Source: Photobacterium indicum
Lineage (GTDB): Bacteria > Pseudomonadota > Gammaproteobacteria > Enterobacterales > Vibrionaceae
Assembly: GCF_003026215.1 (NCBI RefSeq)
Contig: NZ_PYOC01000015.1
Span: forward strand, 51,514 to 115,513
Length of the DNA: 64,000 nucleotides
Reading direction: 5' to 3'
A model generated the notes under the pieces. It was not told where the DNA came from and did no database searches. It worked only from the letters and a program-made list of their open reading frames with translations. Within the stretch, counting starts at the first letter, position 1. The number at the start of each line of letters is the position of its first letter. Shown here in pieces: positions 44,444-51,929 of the stretch. The position numbers and the translations under genes are program-made.

Positions 44444-45490
44444 ATGACGGTATCGGCGTTTAAAATTGCGGTTGACGATGGTTCAACAAATGTAAAAGTA
44501 AGCTGGATTGAAAACAACCAGTTAAAAACCATCGTTTCTCCAAATTCTTTCCGTAAAGATTGGAAAAGTGCAGCGCTGCGACGCGATAAAAAAGTTTATA
44601 ACTACACCATTGGTACAACGAAATACACTTACGATGCAACGTCAGATAAAGCATTAGCAACGACGCATGTTGATTATCAATACGATGATCTGAATCTGCT
44701 TGCTGTGCATCATGCATTAATGCAAACCGGCCTAAAACCATGCACCGTTACTTTAGTCGTCACTCTGCCAATTACTGAGTTTTATAACTCAGAAGACTGC
44801 CAGCGTAATGAAGAAAAAATCAGCAAGAAACGTGCGAATTTAATGCGTGAGATCAGCTTAAATAAAGGCGAGCTATTTGAAGTCGCTGATGTAGAAGTCA
44901 TGCCAGAGAGCTTACCTGCAGTGCTATCAACCTTGATAAACTCAGATTGTAATGAATTCTCACGTTCACTGGTTGTTGACTGTGGCGGTACAACGTTAGA
45001 TATGGGTATTATCGTTGGTCCGTTTGATGATGTTTCCGCTGTTTATGGTAATAACGAAATTGGCGTTTCAATGGTTACAGATGCCGCGCGTAAGGCATTG
45101 GCCTCTGCAGATAGCGACTCTAGCTTCTTAGTGGCAAATGAACTGATTAAACGTCGCTATGATTTAGACTTCGTTAAAGAAGTTGTTAACGACGAGTCAC
45201 AGATAAATAATATTCTGGATAAGATTGAAATTAAGATCCAAGAACTGGGTTCAGCTGTTGCTTATGAAGCAAAGAAATTTGCCAAAAACCCTAACCGTGT
45301 TTATCTGGTTGGTGGTGGTGCGCCGTTGGTATATGATGCGATTCAAGCTGCTTATGAAGTATTAGGCGATCGTGTGGTGCTGATTAAAGATGCACAGTCG
45401 GCATTGGCTCGTGAATTATGCCTATACAATACCGATGTTGAAGAGGTTCACATTGAGCGTGAAACCTTAGTTGAGGTCGAAGATGAGTAG
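44444..45490 (+). CDS. parM: ParM-family actin-like plasmid segregation ATPase (chromosomal)
   Basis: 348 aa from ATG 44444 (GTG 44432 would add four residues but has no ribosome site). It aligns by eye along its length with R1 ParM/StbA: phosphate-1 loop DDGSTNVKVSW, then SPNSFRKDWKSA, HHALMQTGLKP, LPITEFY, the VMPESLPA segment, phosphate-2 DCGGTTLDMG, GVSMVTDAARKAL, and the adenosine motif VYLVGGGAPLV. These are the ATP-binding signatures of the actin fold, so filament formation is likely. R1 ParM pushes plasmids apart; a role on a chromosome is unclear. The stop overlaps the parR-like start by 8 bases, forming a two-gene operon. Confidence 0.9.
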   Translation: MTVSAFKIAVDDGSTNVKVSWIENNQLKTIVSPNSFRKDWKSAALRRDKKVYNYTIGTTKYTYDATSDKALATTHVDYQYDDLNLLAVHHALMQTGLKPCTVTLVVTLPITEFYNSEDCQRNEEKISKKRANLMREISLNKGELFEVADVEVMPESLPAVLSTLINSDCNEFSRSLVVDCGGTTLDMGIIVGPFDDVSAVYGNNEIGVSMVTDAARKALASADSDSSFLVANELIKRRYDLDFVKEVVNDESQINNILDKIEIKIQELGSAVAYEAKKFAKNPNRVYLVGGGAPLVYDAIQAAYEVLGDRVVLIKDAQSALARELCLYNTDVEEVHIERETLVEVEDE

Positions 45491-46181
45491 TAATCAGTTA
45501 AAGCGAGTTAACTACTCAATTTATCTGGATCCTGTCAATTCTAATGCTGACCGCTATGCGGTTGGCGTTATGCAGGGCTGGGCGAAAGATCGTAAAGAGA
45601 TGATGTCAGATCCAAGTGCAGGCGTAGCCCTGCATTACAGTCTGCATATGCATAAGAATATTTATCTAGCAGGAATGTTTCTTTACTTACTTAGCCCCGC
45701 ACTTAGTAATGCCCTTGCAGGATCGTTAACTGAAGAAAGAATTAAGATAGACACGCTAGAACAGCAGTTAGAAAACTGTGGGCTAGCATTGCCTTCTACT
45801 AAGTCGTCATTGCCAGCGTTTGATACTCATGCATTGATTGATGAGTTGAAGGCTGCGGTAAATATGAAACCGTTGATGGATGAAATTCAACAGCTCAAGG
45901 CAGGATTGACTGAATCCAATACCGAAACTGCAGCGGTACAAAATGGACTATCAGAAAGTGATATAGCGACATTGCAGCAGAATTTGGCTGCTGAAATAAA
46001 AGCGCATAGTCAGCATCGAGAAATCGCTGAATTAAAAGCACTACTGAAAACACAGAATAAGCTGATTAAGTCGCTTTCAAATGGGCAACCATTACCTGAA
46101 ATTGAAAAGCCTGAACCTGAACTGGATTTATCACAACAAATTGCGAATATTCAGAAGGTGAAAAAGAAAGGTATCTTTTAA
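45483..46181 (+). CDS. ParR-like partner of ParM with coiled-coil extension
   Basis: 232 aa, about twice R1 ParR (117 aa). The ATG lies inside the parM end. Residues 1-95 look like a ribbon-helix-helix adaptor of the StbB/ParR kind (KRVNYSIYLDPVNSNADRY... LHYSLHMHKNIYLAGMFLYLL). Residues 95-205 are rich in Glu, Gln and Leu and probably coiled-coil, and the basic/hydrophobic tail LSQQIANIQKVKKKGIF could be the ParM-binding end. The partner role is inferred from the operon and N-terminal similarity; no centromere-like iterons are seen upstream. Confidence 0.65.
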   Translation: MSSNQLKRVNYSIYLDPVNSNADRYAVGVMQGWAKDRKEMMSDPSAGVALHYSLHMHKNIYLAGMFLYLLSPALSNALAGSLTEERIKIDTLEQQLENCGLALPSTKSSLPAFDTHALIDELKAAVNMKPLMDEIQQLKAGLTESNTETAAVQNGLSESDIATLQQNLAAEIKAHSQHREIAELKALLKTQNKLIKSLSNGQPLPEIEKPEPELDLSQQIANIQKVKKKGIF

Positions 46182-46329
46182 TTGTTATCAATAAAACCGC
46201 ACCAAAGCGCATGCTCTGCCAACCGATAATACCTAAGGCGAAGTAACCTATCAGGTTGCTCATCCATCGTGTTTTTATCGGTGAGTACTGCGCTTTGAAT
46301 GCCTCATCTACAACAGTTTGTTCAGACAT
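46066..46329 (-). CDS. Possible small membrane protein antisense to the parR-like 3' end
   Basis: An 87-codon minus frame begins MSEQTVVDEAFKAQYSPIKT, then a hydrophobic helix with NLIGYFALGIIGWQ and FGAVLLITI. AAGG lies just before its ATG. The first ~48 codons cover otherwise empty DNA between parR and ibpA and look protein-like; the rest overlaps the parR-like gene on the other strand. It may be a real small inner-membrane protein or a remnant. No family recognised. Confidence 0.3.
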   Translation of the reverse strand: MSEQTVVDEAFKAQYSPIKTRWMSNLIGYFALGIIGWQSMRFGAVLLITIKRYLSFSPSEYSQFVVINPVQVQAFQFQVMVAHLKAT

Positions 46330-46332
46330 AGC

Positions 46333-46359
46333 CTTGAAAAATACCTTTCTTCCCCTTAT
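46333..46359 (+). promoter_or_regulatory. Sigma32 heat-shock promoter of ibpA
   Basis: CTTGAAA (46333-46339) and CCCCTTAT (46352-46359), 12 bases apart, match the sigma32 consensus CTTGAAA / CCCCATNT. Transcription would start near 46366, giving a ~100-base leader that holds the thermometer. Confidence 0.85.
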
Positions 46360-46410
46360 ATCTATTGATGAAGAGCAAGACGCCTCAAGTAGGGTTATGT
46401 GCTTGGTTTG

Positions 46411-46466
46411 TCCTTTAAGGAAAACCACTTCATTATTTATATTGCTTCATTAGAAGGATAGGTATT
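46411..46466 (+). ncRNA. ROSE-like RNA thermometer in the ibpA leader
   Basis: The last hairpin pairs TATTGCTTC (46440-46448) with GAAGGATA (46453-46460) around ATTA. Pairing is complete except for one bulged G in TTGCT, opposite AGGA; this UUGCU/AGGA helix is the hallmark of ROSE elements and covers the ribosome site AAGGA (46454-46458), 8 bases before the ATG. A preceding hairpin TCCTTTAAGGA is around 46411-46421, within GGTTTGTCC/GGAAAACC. Warming should melt the hairpin and allow translation, as for E. coli ibpA. Confidence 0.85.
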
Positions 46467-46904
46467 ATGCGCAACGTAGATTTCACTCCTCTTTATCGTT
46501 CAGCTATTGGCTTTGATCGTTTATTCAATCAAATGGAAAAAAATGTGAGTAACGCAAATACTGGTTACCCGCCATATAACATTGAGCAACAAGATGATAA
46601 TCACTACCGTATAACAATGGCTGTTGCAGGTTTTGCTGAAGAACAACTCGATATTACACAGCAACAGAATAAACTGATTGTGCGCGGTATTCGCGAAAGT
46701 GAAAAAGAAGAACGCCAGTATTTATATCAAGGTATTGCTGAACGTGATTTTGAGCGTAAGTTCCAGCTTGCTGATTATGTCAAAGTTATCGATGCTCAAA
46801 TGGTGAACGGTTTACTTCATATTGATCTTGAACGTGAGATCCCAGAAGAGCAGCAACCAAGAAAAATCGCCATTAATGGTCGTCGTATCGTTGAGGATGA
46901 ATAA
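46467..46904 (+). CDS. ibpA: Small heat-shock protein IbpA (16 kDa)
   Basis: Holdase of the alpha-crystallin family, 145 aa, binding unfolded proteins for ClpB/DnaK. The N-terminus (RNVDFTPLYRSAIGFDRLFNQ) and alpha-crystallin domain (about 35-125, YRITMAVAGFAEEQLDITQQQNKLIVRG, NGLLHIDLEREIPEE) are standard, with the IxI-like tail in RKIAIN. Controlled by a sigma32 promoter and a leader thermometer. Confidence 0.97.
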   Translation: MRNVDFTPLYRSAIGFDRLFNQMEKNVSNANTGYPPYNIEQQDDNHYRITMAVAGFAEEQLDITQQQNKLIVRGIRESEKEERQYLYQGIAERDFERKFQLADYVKVIDAQMVNGLLHIDLEREIPEEQQPRKIAINGRRIVEDE

Positions 46905-46937
46905 AGACTAAGTCACTTTATTCATAAAAGAGTAGTG

Positions 46938-46965
46938 AAGGTCAGCTCATGCTGACCTTTTTTGT
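46938..46965 (+). terminator. Intrinsic terminator after ibpA
   Basis: AAGGTCAGC and GCTGACCTT form a 9-bp stem around TCAT, followed by TTTTTTG. Confidence 0.94.
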
Positions 46966-47020
46966 ATCTATAGGTTTGGTTTGCAAGCTGACCTGCTATT
47001 GCTAAAAGATCTGCTATCAA

Positions 47021-47036
47021 TGTTTCATGTGAAACA
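47021..47036. other. parS-like site (T variant) between ibpA and avtA
   Basis: TGTTTCATGTGAAACA is one base off parS (C to T in the centre) and sits within the symmetric AATGTTTCAT/GTGAAACATT. An identical copy lies at 48496. Confidence 0.6.
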
Positions 47037-47069
47037 TTGCGAAAGGGCATTATTGAGCTTTAGTAATGT

Positions 47070-47106
47070 AAAAAGAATAGGTTGCATTACTATCACCTAT
47101 TCTTTG
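47070..47106 (-). terminator. Intrinsic terminator after avtA
   Basis: AAAGAATAGGT and ACCTATTCTTT form an 11-bp stem around a 12-base loop; on the minus strand it is followed by TTTTTAC. It lies just beyond the avtA stop. Confidence 0.85.
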
Positions 47107-47111
47107 ATTAA

Positions 47112-48362
47112 TTAGCCTTCAGCATACGCCTTGGCAACTTCTTCAGCGATAACCGCAATGCCTTTTTGCATATCTTCGCTACTTTGAACATAGTTCATTC
47201 GCAAGCATTCATGACCGTGTTGCCAGTCATCATCTAAGCCAATAAAAAAGTATTCGCCTGGAACAATTAATACTCCTCGCGCTTTTAAGCGACGATAGAG
47301 TTCCATTGTCGTAATCGGTAACCCTTTAAACCATAACCATAAGAACATCGCACCTTCGGGTTTATGAATACGAAAACGTGGGTCTGTAATCGCGGTTTGT
47401 AACAGCTTTACCGCGTCCTGTGATTTTCGTAAGTAAAAAGGTTTGATGACTTTTTCACTTAAAGCCAGTAAATCATTTCTCTCCATCATCTTATTGATGA
47501 TGGCCGGACCAACGCTCCCTGGTGCTAAACTGAGTACGCCATTCATATTGGTTATTGCTGTGGTGATTTCTTCACTCGCGATTACAATGCCACAGCGAAC
47601 GCCTGGTAAACCTAATTTTGAAAGGCTCATACATAGAATGGTATTTTCATTCCAGAAGGGGGTAACATCAGCAAAAATAATATCAGGAAACGGCATGCCG
47701 TAAGCATTATCAATGATTAATGGAATCTTGTGTTCTTGAGCCAGCTGATCTAAATGGTGAATCTCTTCATCGGTGAGTACATTACCCGTTGGATTCGTTG
47801 GGCGAGAGGCGCAAATAACCCCGATATTGCTATCGACTTTTAACTCTTTAAAGTCGATGTGGTATTTGAATTGACCGTTATCCAGTAAGGTGATTTCAGG
47901 GTGATAAGAAATAAACATATCATCACTTAATCCTGAATCGCCGTAGCCAATATATTCAGGTGCTAACGGGAGTAATACTTTTTTCTTGCTACCGTCTGGA
48001 AACTCTCCAGCCAGCAAATTGAAAAGGTTAAAGAATGCACTCTGGCTACCGTTTGTTAGCGCAATATTTTTCGCGCTAATATCCCAGCCATACGTGTCAC
48101 GGAGCAAATCGGCGAGGGCAGTGATGAAGGTATTCTTCCCTTGGGGTCCATCATAATTTGTCATTGCCGCTGCGAGTTCACCCGTACTAACCATCTCTTT
48201 GGCTATATCGTTAAAGTAATCCACCATGAAGGGAATTTGTGCGGGATTGCCGCCACCTAGCATGATTGCGTCTGGATTTCTTAAGCCATCATTCAAGTCA
48301 TCCATCAATTGAGTGATACCTGAATAACGAGCGAACTTATCTCCGAATGTAGAAAACTCCAT
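47112..48362 (-). CDS. avtA: Valine-pyruvate aminotransferase AvtA
   Basis: PLP-dependent class I aminotransferase making valine and alanine by transamination; 416 aa. It matches E. coli AvtA closely at the start (FGDKFARYSGITQLMDDLNDGLRNP, MLGGGNPAQIP), the core (NYDGPQGK, TNGSQSAFFNLFNLLAG, SRPTNPTGNVLTDEE, IDNAYGMPFP) and the PLP-lysine SLSKLGLPG. Single gene on the minus strand with its own terminator. Confidence 0.96.
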   Translation of the reverse strand: MEFSTFGDKFARYSGITQLMDDLNDGLRNPDAIMLGGGNPAQIPFMVDYFNDIAKEMVSTGELAAAMTNYDGPQGKNTFITALADLLRDTYGWDISAKNIALTNGSQSAFFNLFNLLAGEFPDGSKKKVLLPLAPEYIGYGDSGLSDDMFISYHPEITLLDNGQFKYHIDFKELKVDSNIGVICASRPTNPTGNVLTDEEIHHLDQLAQEHKIPLIIDNAYGMPFPDIIFADVTPFWNENTILCMSLSKLGLPGVRCGIVIASEEITTAITNMNGVLSLAPGSVGPAIINKMMERNDLLALSEKVIKPFYLRKSQDAVKLLQTAITDPRFRIHKPEGAMFLWLWFKGLPITTMELYRRLKARGVLIVPGEYFFIGLDDDWQHGHECLRMNYVQSSEDMQKGIAVIAEEVAKAYAEG

Positions 48363-48495
48363 GTGTACTACCGACCTTAGTGTATTGTTCTAATCATTAT
48401 TTGTTAAATAAGTGTATAAGTTGTATTCACATTTCAACATACATGATTGTACTGCAGAGGGAAAGAACAAGAAGCAACCAATTTTTCTGGTCTGA

Positions 48496-48511
48496 TGTTT
48501 CATGTGAAACA
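48496..48511. other. parS-like site (T variant)
   Basis: TGTTTCATGTGAAACA, identical to the site at 47021; one base from consensus parS. Confidence 0.6.
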
Positions 48512-48577
48512 ATGGGTTTTATATTTAAATCACTTAGATTTTGCTGAATTTCTGATGGTTATATTTCACTTTAATGC

Positions 48578-48593
48578 TGTTTCACGTGAAACA
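48578..48593. other. Consensus parS site
   Basis: TGTTTCACGTGAAACA is an exact match to the bacterial parS consensus bound by ParB of ParABS chromosome partition. It is intergenic, just downstream of glyS. Confidence 0.93.
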
Positions 48594-48602
48594 CAGACAT
48601 AA

Positions 48603-48630
48603 AAAACCCCACACTAAAGTGTAGGGTTTA
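48603..48630 (-). terminator. Intrinsic terminator after glyS
   Basis: AAACCC-C-ACACT and AGTGT-A-GGGTTT pair around AA; on the minus strand a run of T follows (AAAAAA at 48601-48606 on plus). Confidence 0.9.
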
Positions 48631-48648
48631 TATTCTTTTTGCGGCGAG

Positions 48649-50718
48649 TTATTTCTGAACTAAAGAAATATCTGCAACTTTTAAGAATTCGTTACGTAAA
48701 AGGTTAAGCATCGTTAGACGATTCACTTTAAGCTTTTCGTCATCAGCCATAACCATTACGTTATCGAAGAATGCGTCTACAGGTTCACGTAGCGTTGCTA
48801 GCTCAGATAGGGCTTGTTGGTAGTTACCTTCGGCAAATACTGGCGCAAGCGCTGCAATCATCGCTTCTACTTTTTCTGCTAATGCTTTTTCGGCATCTTC
48901 AATCAGTAGTGAGCTATCTACGGTCAATGGCAATTCACCATCAAACTTAGCCAAGATATTACCAACACGTTTATTGGCTGCGGCTAATGATTCTGCTGCA
49001 TCTAATGAACGGAAGTGGCTCACGGCTTTAACACGCTTATCGAAATCAGCTGGCTGTGTTGGGCGTAATGCTAATACTGCTAGAATTACGTCGACACTAT
49101 GCCCCTCATCTTGATACCAAGCGCGGAAGCGACCTAGCATAAAGTCGATAACGTCATCTTCCACGTTAGCATTTGTCAGCTTGTCACCAAACTGAGCACG
49201 TGCCTTCGCGATAAGATCAACTAAGTCTAGGTTGTAACCTTTCTCTACGATGATGCGTAGCACACCGAGTGCTGCACGGCGTAGGGCGAATGGGTCGCTG
49301 CCTTTTGGTGCTTGACCAATACCGAAGATACCTACTAGCGTATCAATCTTATCTGCCATCGCGACAGCCGCTGAAACACCAGTACTTGGTAACTCGTCAC
49401 CTGCAAAGCGTGGCATGTACTGTTCATATAACGCTAATGCTACATCTTCAGCTTCACCATCATGGCGAGCGTAATGCATGCCCATCACACCTTGGGTATC
49501 GGTAAACTCGAATACCATTGATGTCATTAGGTCACATTTGGCTAATAGGCCAGCGCGTTTAGCATTTGTTACGTCTGCATCGATTTGCTCTGCAATGTAA
49601 CCAGCAAGCTCAGTAATACGATCGGTCTTATCTTTAATCGTACCAAGTTGCTTTTGGAAGATAGCCGTTTCTAGTTCAGGAAGGCGATCAACCAATGGGC
49701 GTTTACGGTCTGTTTTAAAGAAGAATTCAGCATCCGCTAGGCGAGGGCGAACAACCTTTTCATTACCTTCGATGATCTGACGTGGGTCTTTCGACTCAAT
49801 GTTTGTCACGAAAATAAACTTAGGAATTAGGTTGCCTTCAGCATCGTAAACCGGGAAGTACTTCTGGTCACCTTTCATGGTGTAAACCAGTGCTTCAGAC
49901 GGTACGTTTAGGAAGTTTTCTTCAAATGATGCTGTTAATACAACAGGCCATTCAACTAAAGATGTGACTTCTTCAACTAGCTCATCTTCAAGATCAGCAA
50001 TGCCACCCACTTCCAGTGCCGCTTTCTTAGCACCTTCAAGAATGATTGCTTTACGTGCTTCGTAATTTGCCATTACTTTGCCACGTTCTTCAAGAATAGC
50101 TGGGTACTGATCTGCATTATCAATCGTAAATTCAGCTTCACCCATGAAACGGTGACCACGAATGATGCGTGCAGAGTCAGCGCCGAGAATATTGCCTTCG
50201 ATGAGTTCGTCACCTAACAGCATGGTTAGGGTTTTAACTGGGCGAATAAACTGTATTTCGTTGTTACCCCAACGCATAGGCTTAGGGATCGGCAATTTAG
50301 CTAATGCTGCTGCAGCAAGGCCACTGAGTAGTTCTTGAGCTGGCTTACCTTTCACTTCTTGCTTGTACAGTAACCATTCGCCTTTCTCTGTTTTCAGAGT
50401 ATCAGCTTGCTCGACAGTAATACCATTACCACGTGCCCAGCCTTGAGCGGCTTTCGTTGGGTTACCTTCTGCATCAAAAGCGGCAGAGATAGCAGGTCCA
50501 CGTTTTTCAACGACGCTATCAGCTTGGCCTGTAGCCAGTGCTGTTACTTTTAGCGCTAAACGGCGAGGCGTTGCAAACCACTCTATACCTTGGTGTACAA
50601 GTGCGGCTGCTTTTAACTCTGCTTCAAAGTTTGATGAAAATGCTTCAGCAAGTGTGCGAAGAGCTTTAGGTGGTAGCTCTTCAGTTCCTAATTCGATAAG
50701 GAAATTTCTTTCAGTCAT
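48649..50718 (-). CDS. glyS: Glycyl-tRNA synthetase beta subunit
   Basis: Beta chain (689 aa; E. coli 689) of the heterotetrameric enzyme that charges tRNA-Gly; it carries the tRNA-binding and HD-like domains. N-terminal NFLIELGTEELPPKALRTLAEAF, middle MKGDQKYFPVYDAEGNLIPKFIFVTNI and HYARHDGEAEDVALALYEQYMPRFAGDELP are typical. Starts 9 bases after glyQ in a two-gene operon. Confidence 0.98.
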   Translation of the reverse strand: MTERNFLIELGTEELPPKALRTLAEAFSSNFEAELKAAALVHQGIEWFATPRRLALKVTALATGQADSVVEKRGPAISAAFDAEGNPTKAAQGWARGNGITVEQADTLKTEKGEWLLYKQEVKGKPAQELLSGLAAAALAKLPIPKPMRWGNNEIQFIRPVKTLTMLLGDELIEGNILGADSARIIRGHRFMGEAEFTIDNADQYPAILEERGKVMANYEARKAIILEGAKKAALEVGGIADLEDELVEEVTSLVEWPVVLTASFEENFLNVPSEALVYTMKGDQKYFPVYDAEGNLIPKFIFVTNIESKDPRQIIEGNEKVVRPRLADAEFFFKTDRKRPLVDRLPELETAIFQKQLGTIKDKTDRITELAGYIAEQIDADVTNAKRAGLLAKCDLMTSMVFEFTDTQGVMGMHYARHDGEAEDVALALYEQYMPRFAGDELPSTGVSAAVAMADKIDTLVGIFGIGQAPKGSDPFALRRAALGVLRIIVEKGYNLDLVDLIAKARAQFGDKLTNANVEDDVIDFMLGRFRAWYQDEGHSVDVILAVLALRPTQPADFDKRVKAVSHFRSLDAAESLAAANKRVGNILAKFDGELPLTVDSSLLIEDAEKALAEKVEAMIAALAPVFAEGNYQQALSELATLREPVDAFFDNVMVMADDEKLKVNRLTMLNLLRNEFLKVADISLVQK

Positions 50719-50727
50719 GCGACGTCC

Positions 50728-51639
50728 TTACTTATCTTTTTTGCACATCGGGAAGCCAAGTGCTTCACGAGACGCGTAGTAAGCTTCAGCAACTTGTTTA
50801 GTCAGGTTGCGAATACGTAAGATGTAACGCTGACGCTCGGTAACCGAGATCGCTTTACGTGCATCAAGCAAGTTAAACGCATGACCTGCTTTTAGAATAC
50901 GTTCGTAGGCTGGAAGAGATAACGGAGTCTCTAGTGCCAATAGCTCCTTACATTCTTTCTCGCACTGGTCGAAGAAAGAGAATAAGAAATCTACGTCTGC
51001 GTGTTCAAAGTTATACGTTGATTGCTCAACTTCATTTTGGTGAAAGATATCGCCATAGGTTACTTTACCTAGTGGACCATCAGTCCAAACAAGGTCGTAA
51101 ACTGAGTCAACGTTTTGGATGTACATCGCCAAACGTTCGATACCGTAAGTGATTTCACCTGTTACAGGTTTACACTCAATACCACCAACCTGCTGGAAGT
51201 AAGTAAACTGTGTTACTTCCATACCGTTTAGCCAAACTTCCCAGCCAAGACCCCAGGCACCCAGTGTTGGGTTTTCCCAGTTATCTTCAACGAAGCGGAT
51301 GTCATGTACCTGAGTATCAACACCCAGTACTTCAAGTGAGCCAAGGTATAGTTCCTGAATATTGTCAGGAGATGGTTTTAGCATTACTTGGAACTGGTAG
51401 TAGTGCTGTAGGCGGTTTGGATTTTCACCGTAACGGCCATCAGTAGGACGGCGTGATGGTTGTACATATGCTGCTGCAATTGGCTCTGGACCTAAAGCGC
51501 GAAGACATGTCATTGGGTGAGAAGTACCAGCACCAACTTCCATGTCTAGAGGTTGAACTATTGTACAACCCTGCTTGCCCCAGTAATCCTGCAGTGCGAG
51601 GATCATACCCTGAAAGGTTTTAATATCGTAATTCTGCAT
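50728..51639 (-). CDS. glyQ: Glycyl-tRNA synthetase alpha subunit
   Basis: Catalytic alpha chain, 303 aa. The ATG at 51639 (MQNYDIKTFQGMILALQDYW) aligns with E. coli GlyQ; the frame extends to 51693 but the extra 18 residues have no counterpart. Class II motifs around MEVGAGTSHPMTCLRALGPEP, PSRRPTDGRYGENPNRLQHYYQ and ENPTLGAWGLGWEVWLNGME are nearly invariant. Pairs with glyS. Confidence 0.98.
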   Translation of the reverse strand: MQNYDIKTFQGMILALQDYWGKQGCTIVQPLDMEVGAGTSHPMTCLRALGPEPIAAAYVQPSRRPTDGRYGENPNRLQHYYQFQVMLKPSPDNIQELYLGSLEVLGVDTQVHDIRFVEDNWENPTLGAWGLGWEVWLNGMEVTQFTYFQQVGGIECKPVTGEITYGIERLAMYIQNVDSVYDLVWTDGPLGKVTYGDIFHQNEVEQSTYNFEHADVDFLFSFFDQCEKECKELLALETPLSLPAYERILKAGHAFNLLDARKAISVTERQRYILRIRNLTKQVAEAYYASREALGFPMCKKDK

Positions 51640-51929
51640 TGTGAACTTCGCGAGATTAGTGGATGAAAAGTAATATTCCAGTATACCTCGCATGGCTTTT
51701 ACCGAGTAGGGTTAGTGCGTGTTTTTTATTCGTCTTTGACTCTTTTGCAGGACTATTTTTTTAAACATCGATGTGTTTATATCTCCACTGTGTTTTTTTG
51801 ACATTATCTTGATGTGCAAAAAATCAGTGTTCATTATAATAGAAGCAGTTTCTGGCTCATTATCTTTAAAATAATGAGTGAGTGGTAGTGATTAGACATC
51901 GATCATAAATCGAGAATATGGAATAACAA
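51640..51929. promoter_or_regulatory. Divergent glyQ / yiaD promoter region
   Basis: A 290-base gap between divergent genes. A consensus -10 TATAAT is at 51835-51840 on the plus strand for the yiaD-like gene, with only a weak -35 (TTGATG at 51809, long spacer). No glyQ promoter could be fixed and no tRNA-responsive leader was recognised. Confidence 0.45.

Larger units (their letters stand above)
48363..48648. promoter_or_regulatory. avtA promoter region with two parS-type sites
   Basis: This 286-base gap carries the avtA upstream region, two parS-like sites 82 bases apart (48496 and 48578) and the glyS terminator. No clear promoter boxes were identified for avtA. Confidence 0.5.

Noticed and set aside
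44376..44454. Repeated ATGACGGTATC as a parC-type centromere for ParM
   Set aside because: Only two copies, 68 bases apart, one of them in the parM coding start; real parC sites have many regularly spaced iterons.
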